This document shows positions 14,538-23,321 of a stretch of DNA of 33,904 nt, piece by piece. Position 1 is the first letter of the stretch, and every line of letters starts with the position of its first letter. This DNA is from an uncultured Bacteroidales bacterium (GTDB lineage Bacteria; Bacteroidota; Bacteroidia; Bacteroidales; UBA932): assembly GCA_900319485.1 (NCBI GenBank), contig ONOQ01000021.1, positions 1 to 33,904 on the forward strand. The letters are read 5' to 3'. The position numbers and the translations under genes were made by a program. The notes beneath the pieces are model-generated. The model was not told where the DNA came from, made no database searches, and saw nothing but the letters and a program-made list of their open reading frames with translations.

Positions 14538-15161
14538 ATGGACCAGCAGGAAACAGATTTCCAGATGCGGGAGCAAATGCGCATCAATCAGGAAATAGAG
14601 CAACAACGTATAAATCAGGAATTTATGTTTGCCGATAAATCAAGAGCCCGGAACGGCTGGATAGTGGTGGTGATATTTGCACTCATCGTGGCCGGAATCC
14701 TTGTTTGGTGGACGGCATCGGCCCAATTGCCGCCGGTACAAATCGAGGGCTACAGCGCCACCGCCCAGGACCCGCCGTATGTCGATGCTGAAGTCTGGCG
14801 CTGCGCGCTGAAATCGGCCGATGCAAACCAGGACGGCGTGCTCTCGAAGGAAGAGGAAGAGGCTCTCACGGAGCTCAATCTCACCTCCTACCGCATCCAT
14901 ATGTTCACCGTCAAAAGCTACGAGGACCTGAAACGCTTCCCGCATCTGAAGAAGGTGTGGCTTGGAGAGACGGATATTGCCGAAGTGGACCTTACCGCCA
15001 ACTATGAACTGGAGCTGGTATGCGTTCAGAGCGATGAAACAAAGATTCTGACCCTGGCCGTTGGCTGTTACCCGCAGCTCATTACCCCCGCCCGGGAAGG
15101 AGAACTCACCATCAGGCGCCGTTACAGTGAAAACAACCCCAACAACATTTGGTACAAATGA
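14538..15161 (+). CDS. Membrane-anchored protein with an EF-hand-like loop
   Basis: A 207-residue protein with a Gln/Glu-rich cytoplasmic N-terminus (about 1-35), one transmembrane helix (about 41-62) and an extracytoplasmic domain. That domain has a canonical EF-hand loop, DANQDGVLSKEE, in which the Asp, Asn, Asp, Gly, Ser and final Glu positions all fit calcium ligands. Leucine-rich-repeat-like segments follow (FPHLKKVWLGETDI, then YELELVCV). The frame is open to a TTG at 14514, but the ATG at 14538 is preferred because it follows the promoter box. Its stop overlaps the next ATG (ATGA). Function is unknown; calcium binding is an inference from the loop. Confidence 0.75.
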   Translation: MDQQETDFQMREQMRINQEIEQQRINQEFMFADKSRARNGWIVVVIFALIVAGILVWWTASAQLPPVQIEGYSATAQDPPYVDAEVWRCALKSADANQDGVLSKEEEEALTELNLTSYRIHMFTVKSYEDLKRFPHLKKVWLGETDIAEVDLTANYELELVCVQSDETKILTLAVGCYPQLITPAREGELTIRRRYSENNPNNIWYK

Positions 15162-15661
15162 AACGGATAATCATAATACTGGTCCTGCTGTCACTGGCCA
15201 TCACCGCCAATGCCCAGAGGGTTACCGGACAGTTTGGAGCATATTACCAGAACGGACCGCTGAACGAGGCCACCTGCCATCATATAGGCGCGCAGCTTGG
15301 GGTGTCGTTTGATCCGTTCTTCCCTTGGCCTTTTTATCTTGAGACGGGCATCAACGCTGCGCTTTACGGCAAACTGAAAGGCGCTCCAGACAATCAGAGG
15401 TTCGAGATTCCCGTCAACCTTACCTGGCAATGGGAGCCGTCACCGTACTTCAGCATCGGCCCATATGCAGGAGTGAACGCTGCCCTGAACATCATCCTTG
15501 AAGGAGGCAAGACCTTCTTCACCTGGGGCTGGCAGGCCGGCATAAGCATCAGGCCTTCGATGTTTTACATCAACATCGCTTACCACAGGGACCTCCTTCC
15601 TTTTGCAGATACCCCTGACTTTGTAAAAGGCATACGCGGAACCATCGGCGTCTGCTTTTAA
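15158..15661 (+). CDS. Small outer-membrane beta-barrel-like protein
   Basis: A 167-residue protein with signal peptide MKRIIIILVLLSLAITANAQ. The mature part alternates hydrophobic and polar residues in strands with aromatic belts (FYLETGINAALYG, YFSIGPYAGVNAAL, MFYINIAYHRDLL) and ends in Phe, as outer-membrane barrels do. The ATG at 15158 overlaps the preceding stop by four bases. A TTG in frame at 15149 is rejected in favour of the ATG. I cannot name a specific family. It probably acts with its neighbours in the envelope. Confidence 0.7.
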   Translation: MKRIIIILVLLSLAITANAQRVTGQFGAYYQNGPLNEATCHHIGAQLGVSFDPFFPWPFYLETGINAALYGKLKGAPDNQRFEIPVNLTWQWEPSPYFSIGPYAGVNAALNIILEGGKTFFTWGWQAGISIRPSMFYINIAYHRDLLPFADTPDFVKGIRGTIGVCF

Positions 15662-15673
15662 TCAATCACGCAT

Positions 15674-17173
15674 ATGAGAAAACTCATCCTGATACTGGCG
15701 GCCCTTGCCTGCATATCGGCAGGAGCCCAAAACCTAAAAAAGACCTTCACCGGCACAGCACAGGGGTTCAAGAATATCCCTCTGTACCAGGAAGGTAAAG
15801 ACTTTTACGTGAATCCTTATCCCGGCGGACAGAGCGGCAACCTTGTCATTGTAAAGCTGGCCGATAAGACCTTCCGTATCTGGGACAACCTCACAAAAAC
15901 ATGGTTCACGGAGCCAATGGAGAACGTCAGTGTCTGCCTCTTTATGAACCCAAATATGTTCTTTGTGGGCAAGACAAACGACCGCTGCGGAATCTACTTT
16001 GCAGACATCCTGGACGGTTTCAAGGCCGAGGATAAACAACTGATGTTCACGGACTGGCGCTTCCACCAGAACGGCAACGGGGAACTGGACTACATGCTGT
16101 TTGCCCTTGGCGGAAAGTGGGGAGTGATGGCTCCCAACGGTCATTTCCTGGTACCAACCCGCTATGACAAGCCAGAGGATGCCCTTGAAGCCCTCAAGGA
16201 GCGCACAAAGGCCGAAAAGCCCCTTGGGATGAGCGAAATGGACTTCCTGGTACAGGAATTCCGGCGTCTCAGGAAAGAGGGAGTGTTTGACTGCGTTCAT
16301 CTGGACTGGCAATGGTACGACCCCGTGAACGGAACACTCTTCTACACCATTGAGGAACTGCCCTGGGCCGGGCCCTACATTCGTTTTATAGGCAACTTTG
16401 ACTATATCCCGGATACAGAACCGGAGGTGGTAGTAGATGGTGATGAAGAATATGAAGACGAGGAAGAGCCGGTCGTAGAAACCTCACGTGAAGTCCTGTA
16501 CCGTATATGCCTTGGCATTGAAGACGATGTTCTTTCCTTCATCATAAACCCTGCCTCTTACCATGGGAAAATGCTGCCGCTGTCATTTGATGTCCTTGGG
16601 GCCCTTACCTATGATCCCGTTCCTATTGAGGATACGGAAGGAGACCTGTTTTATGGCTTCAAACTTAAGGATTACGGTGTGAGCTATGAAGGTATGAGAC
16701 TCAACAGGGACGGAAGTTTCCAGAATGGCTACTTTATAATTCACGGTTACGAATACGGCCCCGTTAACCCCTTCTATCAATACGTACCCGGAGATTGGCG
16801 TTACGAAGATTTCCTGCTCCATTATGTGGCCTCCCAAAAGAATATCGGAAAGGATCCCACGGAAGAGGAAGCCCTGGAGGAATTCCGCAAAAGGCTCTGC
16901 ACAGACTACTACAACGACAGATTCAGCATCTGGAACACATTCGCAGAAAACGGTACAATCAAGGTTTTTGTGGAACCTGTGATTACGCTGGAGATTCCCA
17001 CCACCCGGGCGAATGCAGCCAAGTTTGTGAAAGACTATGAGAAGTATGTTTACGACAGGTACAAGTTTGACACAAAGATTGAGCGTGCTGTCAGGGACGA
17101 TGGAGAAGTTTACGTTACCTATTTGAGAATCACTTCCCCCAGCGGGGCTGTTTTAGAGTATTTTGGCGAATGA
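15674..17173 (+). CDS. Secreted WG-repeat-like protein
   Basis: A 499-residue secreted protein with signal peptide MRKLILILAALACISAGAQ. One clear WG-type repeat is visible at about residues 147-165 (GGKWGVMAPNGHFLVPTRYD), and degenerate ones surround it (DKTFRIWDNLTKTWF). An acidic linker rich in Glu and Asp lies at about 253-270. The C-terminal third looks like a separate mixed alpha/beta domain that I do not recognise. It starts 12 bp after the barrel-like gene and overlaps the next gene by four bases (ATGA), so it belongs to the same transcript. Confidence 0.72.
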   Translation: MRKLILILAALACISAGAQNLKKTFTGTAQGFKNIPLYQEGKDFYVNPYPGGQSGNLVIVKLADKTFRIWDNLTKTWFTEPMENVSVCLFMNPNMFFVGKTNDRCGIYFADILDGFKAEDKQLMFTDWRFHQNGNGELDYMLFALGGKWGVMAPNGHFLVPTRYDKPEDALEALKERTKAEKPLGMSEMDFLVQEFRRLRKEGVFDCVHLDWQWYDPVNGTLFYTIEELPWAGPYIRFIGNFDYIPDTEPEVVVDGDEEYEDEEEPVVETSREVLYRICLGIEDDVLSFIINPASYHGKMLPLSFDVLGALTYDPVPIEDTEGDLFYGFKLKDYGVSYEGMRLNRDGSFQNGYFIIHGYEYGPVNPFYQYVPGDWRYEDFLLHYVASQKNIGKDPTEEEALEEFRKRLCTDYYNDRFSIWNTFAENGTIKVFVEPVITLEIPTTRANAAKFVKDYEKYVYDRYKFDTKIERAVRDDGEVYVTYLRITSPSGAVLEYFGE

Positions 17174-18429
17174 AAAAGATAATTACCATATTGATGCTTT
17201 GCGCCGTGGGTTCTGCGGCGCATGCCCAGAGCGCCATCGAGCAGTTGGAGCGTATGTCGGGAGTTTCACTCCCTCGCCATCATGGCAGCAATTGGGTCTA
17301 CGCGGATGATCACGCCTATGATGCCGGCGCAGCTGCCGGCGCAGCATATTTGACGAGCAGGGAGGATGCCTGGGCCGAGCGTAAAGCCGCCCAGGAAGCC
17401 GCAAAGGCAAAGGCCCGGAACAAAGTGACGTACCACCGCACCAGCCACTATAAACTCAAGGATGTCAAGCCCATAGACCCCAAGGCCGGAAAATCTCTCC
17501 CGGCAAATTTGGGTGCCACCGGAGACCTCTCCGTATACGCCAAATACGACAAAAAGGGCAACGCCACCTACGGCATATGGAACTCGGCCAAAAGCAAGTG
17601 GCAGTACAAGCCGCAGTACAGCGCCCTGGAGATTGTGGGCCCGCACGCCGCAGCCGCAACGCTCAAAGGCAAGGTTGGCATCATAGACCCCGCCACCGGA
17701 AAGCCCACCACGGACTTTACCTTTGACAAGTACAGGGGCTTCCACTACCCTGAGAGCGCGCTCAACACCATTATCGGCCTTGGCAACACTTCCCCGGAAG
17801 GCAACGTCACCTGGCGCCTTTTTGAGGCCGATGCAAATGGGAATTACGTACAGGTGGGACCGGAAATGTCGGGCTTTTCCTGCATAGAGGACGGCACCGG
17901 CTACAAGGCCGTCTACCGCGTCAAGGACAGCCAGAAAGTCGGCATGCTGGACGAGAACGGAAAGGATGTTCTCCCCCCTGTCTTTGACGGGCTCAAGTAC
18001 TTGGATTTTACGGCCGATGACGCCTCCTGCTACCAGTCCCGTATGATTGACGCCAGGGGCAACAGCAAGTACGGAATTGTGGACGAGAACGGCCGCATCC
18101 TTGTGCCCAGCATCTACGACAAAGTGAGCGCCCCGGAGCACGGAAAATATGGCATAGAGGTGGTTCAGGGCAGCAAAATCGGCTGGTACGGAACAGACGG
18201 TCAGGAGATTTTCCCCGCCGCATTCGACACCCTGCAGATGGAGCATTTCTGGGACGGGAACAAGCATCGCGCTTATTTCCACGGCTCCTTTATTGACGAA
18301 AACGGCACAGCCTGGCACGCGCTCTACGACACCCAGGGCAACCGGCTCACCGAGCTTACGAATTCCAGGCCATCGGAGGACTCCATCCGTGACCTTGCAC
18401 CTCAACTTGAAGAATACAGAATCTACTGA
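17170..18429 (+). CDS. Secreted WG-repeat protein
   Basis: A 419-residue protein with a signal peptide (MKKIITILMLCAVGSAAHAQ) and a series of WG-type repeats. Examples are GNATYGIWNSAKSKWQYKPQY, GKVGIIDPATGKP, KVGMLDENGKDVLPPVFDGL, KYGIVDENGRILVPSIYDKV and SKIGWYGTDGQEIFPAAFD. An Ala-rich helical segment with many Lys and Arg lies at about residues 60-85. WG repeats form beta structures of unknown role, often in Bacteroidota surface proteins. A long antisense open frame also exists here but is a codon-bias shadow. The gene overlaps the previous one by four bases and is followed 2 bp later by a small membrane protein gene. Confidence 0.82.
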   Translation: MKKIITILMLCAVGSAAHAQSAIEQLERMSGVSLPRHHGSNWVYADDHAYDAGAAAGAAYLTSREDAWAERKAAQEAAKAKARNKVTYHRTSHYKLKDVKPIDPKAGKSLPANLGATGDLSVYAKYDKKGNATYGIWNSAKSKWQYKPQYSALEIVGPHAAAATLKGKVGIIDPATGKPTTDFTFDKYRGFHYPESALNTIIGLGNTSPEGNVTWRLFEADANGNYVQVGPEMSGFSCIEDGTGYKAVYRVKDSQKVGMLDENGKDVLPPVFDGLKYLDFTADDASCYQSRMIDARGNSKYGIVDENGRILVPSIYDKVSAPEHGKYGIEVVQGSKIGWYGTDGQEIFPAAFDTLQMEHFWDGNKHRAYFHGSFIDENGTAWHALYDTQGNRLTELTNSRPSEDSIRDLAPQLEEYRIY

Positions 18430-18431
18430 TC

Positions 18432-18875
18432 ATGAACGCCATACTTTCACTTTTTCTCTTTCTGATGCCCCTTCAGGCAACCTCCCCGGAGGATATGTAC
18501 AAAGACTATATTACCCCGGAAGTCCAGGCAGTGCTGGATGAGGCGGATCGCATTGCGGAGGAGTCCAGGGAGGCCGAAGAATCGGCCCGGAATAAAAAGA
18601 CACTGGCGCTTGTTTTCTCACTGGCGGTGGGGCTGATTCCGGTGGTGCATATCGGCCTTAAAATCCTGAAGGGGAAAACCTGGGAGGCCAACCCCAGCGG
18701 CACTTTGGCAAGCCTTGGCATTGCCCTGGTGGGCGGAGCGGCGCTGTTTGCCATCAACTTTGGCGTCCTGATGCTCAAGATAAAGATGGGAGACGCGTTC
18801 AACACCACCCTGGCGTTCCTGCTGGTGGTGGCAATTATTGTGGGAGCCGTATATCTTATGAAGAAAAAGGGCTAA
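18432..18875 (+). CDS. Small integral membrane protein
   Basis: A 147-residue protein with an N-terminal signal-like segment (about 1-17). A charged, Glu-rich helical stretch (about 20-55) follows, then three transmembrane helices (about 58-79, 90-114 and 124-142) and a Lys-rich tail. I do not recognise the family. It is the last gene of the WG-repeat cluster. Its stop overlaps the stop of the convergent cytidylate-kinase-like gene by four bases, and no terminator hairpin is visible between them. Confidence 0.7.
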   Translation: MNAILSLFLFLMPLQATSPEDMYKDYITPEVQAVLDEADRIAEESREAEESARNKKTLALVFSLAVGLIPVVHIGLKILKGKTWEANPSGTLASLGIALVGGAALFAINFGVLMLKIKMGDAFNTTLAFLLVVAIIVGAVYLMKKKG

Positions 18876-19519
18876 CCCTTGATGTAGGAAAGAATCAGTT
18901 CCACGGCATCGTCCTCCGAGAGGGTGTCCATATTGAGGACAAGCTGGTAGTTGCGGAGATCGTAGCGGCTGACACCCGCATAGTTCTTGATATAGGTGTC
19001 GCGGTCCTTATCGATCTTGTCGATGAGGATGCCTGCCTGCTCCGGGGTGAGGTTCTGCTTGCGGGAGACGCGCTCTATGCGGTGCTCGCGGGAAGCGGTG
19101 ATGAAGATGTCCAGTTTGTTGGGGCAGTCCCTGAGGACATAGAAACCGGAACGGCCGGCGATGACGCAGGAGCCCTCCGAGGCAATGGCCTGAAGGATTT
19201 CTGACTCTGCCTTGAAGATATCGGCCGATGAAACATCAGGACGGAACTCCGCCACAAATTTGTCGTCGTAGCCGGTGAGGAGGGACATCTTGGGGACGGG
19301 CGCCACCATCTGGAGGAAGTCCGATATCCAGGTCTTTTTCTCTCCCTTGAGTTTCTCAATGCCGGAAACGGTGAGATTGAAGCGCTTCATAAGTTCGTGG
19401 ACAAGTTCTTTGTCTGAATAGCGGACATCAAGCGCTTCTGCGAGTTTACGACCGACGGTGCGTCCTCCGGAGCCAAGTTCACGGCTGATAGTTATGACAA
19501 ATTTCTCTGATGTGTTCAT
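18872..19519 (-). CDS. Cytidylate kinase-like family protein
   Basis: A 215-residue P-loop protein of the Cytidylate_kin2 group (PF13189-like). The N-terminal signature ITISRELGSGGRTVGRKLAEAL carries the nucleotide-binding loop at about 14-24. The VIAGRSGFYVL strand and the basic REHRIERVSRKQNL lid region also fit nucleoside monophosphate kinases. The group is distinct from the essential Cmk, and its natural substrate is not firmly known. The gene is a single unit with its own promoter, divergent from nhaC. Confidence 0.85.
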   Translation of the reverse strand: MNTSEKFVITISRELGSGGRTVGRKLAEALDVRYSDKELVHELMKRFNLTVSGIEKLKGEKKTWISDFLQMVAPVPKMSLLTGYDDKFVAEFRPDVSSADIFKAESEILQAIASEGSCVIAGRSGFYVLRDCPNKLDIFITASREHRIERVSRKQNLTPEQAGILIDKIDKDRDTYIKNYAGVSRYDLRNYQLVLNMDTLSEDDAVELILSYIKG

Positions 19520-19539
19520 AGTAGTGGTTATTTGCAGTC

Positions 19540-19547
19540 CAAAGGTA
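19540..19547 (-). promoter_or_regulatory. -7 element of the cytidylate-kinase-like gene
   Basis: TACCTTTG on the minus strand matches the consensus and ends 20 bp before the ATG at 19519. It lies back to back with the nhaC promoter. Confidence 0.6.
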
Positions 19548-19553
19548 AGAATT

Positions 19554-19583
19554 TTTGCCGATAATTAAAAATCCCTATCTTTG
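19554..19583 (+). promoter_or_regulatory. nhaC promoter
   Basis: TTTG (19554-19557) and TATCTTTG (19576-19583) are 18 bp apart, and the ATG follows 19 bp later. This is the best-formed promoter for a protein gene in the window. Confidence 0.65.
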
Positions 19584-19602
19584 CAAAAGTTAGTAGAGTA
19601 TT

Positions 19603-20892
19603 ATGGCAAACGGAAAAATTAACGGCTGGCTGGCCCTGAGCCCCCTTTTGGTATTTATGGCAGTATATGTGGCGGGGGCCATCCTGGCAGGTGATTTCTA
19701 TAAGGTCCCCGTAGCTGCGGCGTTCATCATAGCAACCGCTTACGCTATGCTCATTACCCGCGGTGTACAGAAGACCGACGAAAAGATTGCCATATTCTCT
19801 TCCGGCGCCGGAAACAGGAACGTCCTCCTGATGATATGGATCTTTGTTCTGGCCGGGGCTTTTGCCTCTACCGCCAAGGACATCGGCGCAATTGACGCAA
19901 CCGTAAATGCAACCCTGAGCATCCTCCCCGGAAACCTCCTCTATGCCGGTCTTTTCCTTGCCGCCTGCTTTGTTTCTATGGCCGTGGGGACATCCGTAGG
20001 CACCATCGTGGCCCTTGTTTCCATTGCATCCGGCATTGCCGCCGGGACAGGCTCAAGCGTTCCACTCATTACCGGAATCATAGTGGGCGGAGCGTTCTTC
20101 GGGGACAACCTCTCGTTCATATCCGATACCACAGTTGCAGCAACAAAAACCCAGGGCTGCTCCATGCAGGACAAGTTCAAGGTGAACCTTTGGATTGCGG
20201 CTCCCGCGGCAATCATCGTGGCCGTTCTGTATGTGTTCCTTGGCCGCGGCATTACCGCGTCTCCTGAGGTTTTAGGGGCCGATTGGTATCTTATGCTCCC
20301 CTACCTACTTGTGATAGCGCTTGCCATAATGGGCGTAAACGTTGTAACCGTGCTTGCCATAGGCATTGGCGTCAACGGAATAATCGGCTGGATCACAGGT
20401 GCTTACAACTTTGTGGGTTGGCTGTCGGCAATAGGCTCCGGCATTGGCGGAATGGGAGAGCTCATCATAGTTTCCCTCCTTGCCGGCGGTATGCTGGAAA
20501 TCATCCGATACAACGGCGGTCTGGAGTTTATCATCGGCCGATTAACCCGCCGCATCCGTGGCCCCCGCGGAGCCAGCGCATCCATTGCGGCGCTTGTGTC
20601 CCTTGTGAACATCTGCACAGCCAACAACACCATCGCAATCATAACCGTAGGCCCCCTGGCCAAGGATATTTCCGAACGCTTCGGCCTGGATCCAAGAAAA
20701 ACCGCATCCATCCTGGACACCTTCTCCTGCCTTGTCCAGGGCATCCTCCCCTATGGTGCCCAGATGCTTATGGCAAGCGGCCTCGCGGGGGTATCGGCCC
20801 TATCAATCATCGGCACTCTCTACTACCCCTTTGCCCTTGGCATAATGGCCTGCCTTTCCATCCTCTTCCGCTTCCCCCGGCTCAAAGGCTGA
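19603..20892 (+). CDS. nhaC: NhaC-family Na+/H+ antiporter
   Basis: A 429-residue inner-membrane protein with about eleven or twelve hydrophobic segments. The region GAFFGDNLSFISDTTVAATKT (about 163-182) is the strongly conserved core of NhaC-type Na+/H+ antiporters. SMAVGTSVGTI and the later NICTANNTIAII segments also fit. It would export Na+ (or exchange a dicarboxylate) using the proton gradient. It is transcribed alone or with the following PBP4 gene, from which it is separated by 42 bp containing a possible promoter box. Confidence 0.9.
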   Translation: MANGKINGWLALSPLLVFMAVYVAGAILAGDFYKVPVAAAFIIATAYAMLITRGVQKTDEKIAIFSSGAGNRNVLLMIWIFVLAGAFASTAKDIGAIDATVNATLSILPGNLLYAGLFLAACFVSMAVGTSVGTIVALVSIASGIAAGTGSSVPLITGIIVGGAFFGDNLSFISDTTVAATKTQGCSMQDKFKVNLWIAAPAAIIVAVLYVFLGRGITASPEVLGADWYLMLPYLLVIALAIMGVNVVTVLAIGIGVNGIIGWITGAYNFVGWLSAIGSGIGGMGELIIVSLLAGGMLEIIRYNGGLEFIIGRLTRRIRGPRGASASIAALVSLVNICTANNTIAIITVGPLAKDISERFGLDPRKTASILDTFSCLVQGILPYGAQMLMASGLAGVSALSIIGTLYYPFALGIMACLSILFRFPRLKG

Positions 20893-20921
20893 TTTTGGCA
20901 CTATTTGTGCAAAATTTTGGC

Positions 20922-20929
20922 TACTTTTG
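20922..20929 (+). promoter_or_regulatory. Possible -7 element of the PBP4 gene
   Basis: TACTTTTG fits TAnnTTTG but ends only 5 bp before the ATG at 20935, implying a leaderless transcript if it is used. No -33 box is at the right distance. Confidence 0.4.
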
Positions 20930-20934
20930 TAGAT

Positions 20935-22431
20935 ATGTATAGAGGATTCAGAAAAGTAGCATTGGCTGCAGCGCTTGTTGTGGCCGCCGGAACTGCGGCG
21001 GCGCAAACCGCCGCGTGGCAGCAGAGTATCACGCAGTTCATTGAGAGCCAGATCAGCAACGGTCCCCTGAAAGGAGCCGTGGTGGGGGTGTGCGCTGTGG
21101 AGATTGCCGGTCAGGCCGGCAATGACGGGAGGAGCAACGGCAATGACGGAGGCAAGGCCGTAGTGGCTTACAACGCCTCAACACGTATGGTACCGGCGTC
21201 AAATATGAAACTGGTCACAACGGGAGCAGCGCTAAGGGCATTCGGGCCGGAGTACCGCTTCAAAACGGAAATTGGCTATACCGGAAGCATTGACAAGGAC
21301 GGCACCCTCAACGGGGACGTCTACATCATAGGCGGCGGAGACCCAACAATAGGGGCGGCGGACACCACGGCATATAAGGCCGATGCCCTCTTCTGGAAGT
21401 GGAAAACCATCCTCTCAGGCGCAGGAATCAGGCGCATCAACGGCAACATAATAGGGGACGGTAGCGCCTGGGAAGGCGGCCTGGAGCATCCCGGATGGGA
21501 GTATGCCGATACCTGGACCTACTATGGAACCGGCTCCAGCGCCCTCAGTTTTTACGAGAACACAATTGACCTCCAGGTGAGCGCCGGAGCGGAGCCCGGT
21601 GCCGCCGTGAATATTACCCAGACATATCCCGACACCCCCTGGCTGCATCTTGTAAACCAGGCTGTGACGGGCCCGGCAGGAACCGGGAACAGCCTGTATC
21701 TTCAAACCTCGGACAGAGACAAGGACGCCATCCTCACGGGCACTTTCGCAGTGGACCGCAGGCCAAAGAGGGAACAGGCTTCCAACAAATACGGAGCCCT
21801 CACCTGCGCCCATGAGTTCTACAGGAATCTCAAGTCGACGGGCTGGGAGGTGACAGGAACGTACGGGACCCCCGATCAGGTCGGGGGTGACGGAGTGGTA
21901 AAAATCGGCCATACGGAGTCCCCTGCCCTGGCTCAGATATGCCGAAGGACCAACTACGAGAGTGATAATTTCTATGCCGAATCCCTGCTTCGCGCGATGG
22001 GTGAGGCGGCAACGGGGATAGCCGTCTACGACAGTTGCCTTGTTGCAATCAACGAGGTCCTGGAGGACATTGTCCCGGGGACCGCAAACGGCATTGTCCA
22101 GAAGGACGGCAGCGGCCTCTCAAGGGCCAACGCTGTCACCCCGGAATGGATGGCCTGGTACCTTGCCGCGATGAGCGGGAACAAGGCATTTGTGGAATCC
22201 ATTCCCCGCCCCGGAGAAGGCACGCTGAGCACCCTTAAGAACCTCACTCCCTGGAAGTTCCGCTTCAAGAGCGGCTCGATGGGAGGCACTCTCTGCTACT
22301 CCGGATACGTCCTTGACGAAGCCGGAAATCCCCGCATCAGTTTTGCCGTTTTCACAAACAACGCGGCGGCCAAGGCCTCCGAGGTGCGGCCCGCCCTGGA
22401 AAGCCTCATACAATTAATCGGCAAAAATTGA
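20935..22431 (+). CDS. dacB: D-alanyl-D-alanine carboxypeptidase/endopeptidase (PBP4 type)
   Basis: A 498-residue periplasmic serine peptidase of the S13 family that trims or cuts peptidoglycan cross-links. After a signal peptide (about 1-23, ending AAA) come the three active-site motifs: SxxK as SNMK (Ser89, Lys92), SxN as SDN (Ser343-Asn345) and KSG (Lys445). The upstream in-frame start at 20905 is rejected because the signal peptide begins at MYRGFRK. Two copies of a 26-bp palindromic element lie inside the gene in frame and encode about residues 57-65 and 312-319. A second short duplicate (GNDG) follows the first. Confidence 0.92.
   Translation: MYRGFRKVALAAALVVAAGTAAAQTAAWQQSITQFIESQISNGPLKGAVVGVCAVEIAGQAGNDGRSNGNDGGKAVVAYNASTRMVPASNMKLVTTGAALRAFGPEYRFKTEIGYTGSIDKDGTLNGDVYIIGGGDPTIGAADTTAYKADALFWKWKTILSGAGIRRINGNIIGDGSAWEGGLEHPGWEYADTWTYYGTGSSALSFYENTIDLQVSAGAEPGAAVNITQTYPDTPWLHLVNQAVTGPAGTGNSLYLQTSDRDKDAILTGTFAVDRRPKREQASNKYGALTCAHEFYRNLKSTGWEVTGTYGTPDQVGGDGVVKIGHTESPALAQICRRTNYESDNFYAESLLRAMGEAATGIAVYDSCLVAINEVLEDIVPGTANGIVQKDGSGLSRANAVTPEWMAWYLAAMSGNKAFVESIPRPGEGTLSTLKNLTPWKFRFKSGSMGGTLCYSGYVLDEAGNPRISFAVFTNNAAAKASEVRPALESLIQLIGKN
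21102..21127 (+). repeat. In-frame palindromic element, copy A (dacB)
   Basis: A 26-bp unit of the form GA-TTGCCGG-TCAGG-CCGGCAA-TGACG. The two 7-base arms are perfectly complementary. It encodes IAGQAGND within the N-terminal part of the PBP4 protein, between strands before the SxxK motif. The arms differ from the copy at 21867 at several positions, yet pairing is kept. Confidence 0.7.
21867..21892 (+). repeat. In-frame palindromic element, copy B (dacB)
   Basis: A 26-bp unit of the form GA-CCCCCGA-TCAGG-TCGGGGG-TGACG with perfect 7-bp arms. It encodes TPDQVGGD. It is identical over all 26 bases to the unit at 25903-25928 in the OstA-like gene and lies in the same reading frame. Confidence 0.85.
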
Positions 22432-22432
22432 T

Positions 22433-22440
22433 TATATTTG
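22433..22440 (+). promoter_or_regulatory. -7 element ahead of the SurA-like cluster
   Basis: TATATTTG matches TAnnTTTG exactly, directly after the dacB stop and 9 bp before the ATG at 22450. Confidence 0.55.
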
Positions 22441-22449
22441 TAGGATTCT

Positions 22450-23319
22450 ATGAAAAGGCATATCATCATACTGATCTGCGGCCTGGCGGCCCTGACGTCC
22501 TGCAAAAGCGTAGGGCGGTTCCAGGAGGCTGCCCAGGAACTTTTCCGCGGAGAGGTGGTGGCCCGCGCCGGAGACCATAAACTCCATCGCGGGGAACTGG
22601 AGAAGTTCATCCCCGCAGGCGTCTCCCCGGAAGACAGCGCAAACCTTGCCTCCCGCTACATCAAGGCCTGGGCGGAGGACCTCCTGATGGTGGATATGGC
22701 CGAGGCCCAGTTATCGGCCTCCGAAAAAGACGTCTCAAAAGAACTTGAGCAGTACCGGAGGTCCCTCCTTAAGTACCGCTACGAGCAACTTTACATAAAC
22801 CAGAGGCTGGACACCCTTGTGACGGATGCGGAGATTGAGGAGTATTACGCCGGCCACGCCGCCAGCTTCATCCTGGAACGCCCCGTGATAAAGGCCCGTT
22901 ACCTCATCATCCCATCGGACTCCCGCCTCCTGAAGAGGATCAAGTCCCTGATGTCATCGGCCGACGACACAGAAGTAACTGAGGCTGAGCAGCTTGCTTA
23001 TACATCGGCCCTAAAATATGCCGATATGTCCGACACCTGGATGGACGCCATCACCCTGGGGCAAGAACTTAGCGTTGATTACAAGATCCTCCTCTCTTCA
23101 ATAAAGAACGACTTCTCCGAGATAAAGGACGATTCCGGAAATCTCCATCTGGCATACATAGTGGATATGATTCCCGCAGGTAAGACCGCCCCTCTGGAGT
23201 ACTGCCGTGAGCGCATAAGTGACCTTGTCCTCAGCGCCCGCCGCCACAATCTCCAGATAGCCCTGGAGGAAAGCCTCCTGGAGGAAGCCCGCAAGAATAA
23301 CAAATTTGTAACTTACTGA
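22450..23319 (+). CDS. Peptidyl-prolyl isomerase/chaperone-like lipoprotein
   Basis: A 289-residue lipoprotein with signal peptide MKRHIIILICGLAALTSC (Cys18). The mature part is largely helical and resembles the SurA_N/PpiC chaperone superfamily: a GEVVARAGDHKLHRGELEKF opening, a long helical region, and the DAEIEEYYAGHAASFI linker typical before a parvulin domain. A complete parvulin active site is not obvious, so it may act only as a chaperone. It lies 2 bp upstream of a clear SurA gene. The two probably assist outer-membrane protein folding together. Confidence 0.78.
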   Translation: MKRHIIILICGLAALTSCKSVGRFQEAAQELFRGEVVARAGDHKLHRGELEKFIPAGVSPEDSANLASRYIKAWAEDLLMVDMAEAQLSASEKDVSKELEQYRRSLLKYRYEQLYINQRLDTLVTDAEIEEYYAGHAASFILERPVIKARYLIIPSDSRLLKRIKSLMSSADDTEVTEAEQLAYTSALKYADMSDTWMDAITLGQELSVDYKILLSSIKNDFSEIKDDSGNLHLAYIVDMIPAGKTAPLEYCRERISDLVLSARRHNLQIALEESLLEEARKNNKFVTY

Positions 23320-23321
23320 TT

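Noticed and set aside
17266-18405. Long antisense open frame of 379 codons
   Set aside because: It lies opposite a clear signal-peptide WG-repeat gene with overlapping operon neighbours; the antisense translation has no recognisable domain and follows from codon bias.
21129-21149. Fifth palindromic element in dacB
   Set aside because: Only the GGCAATGACGG tail is repeated; no left arm can pair, so it is at most a remnant or local duplication.
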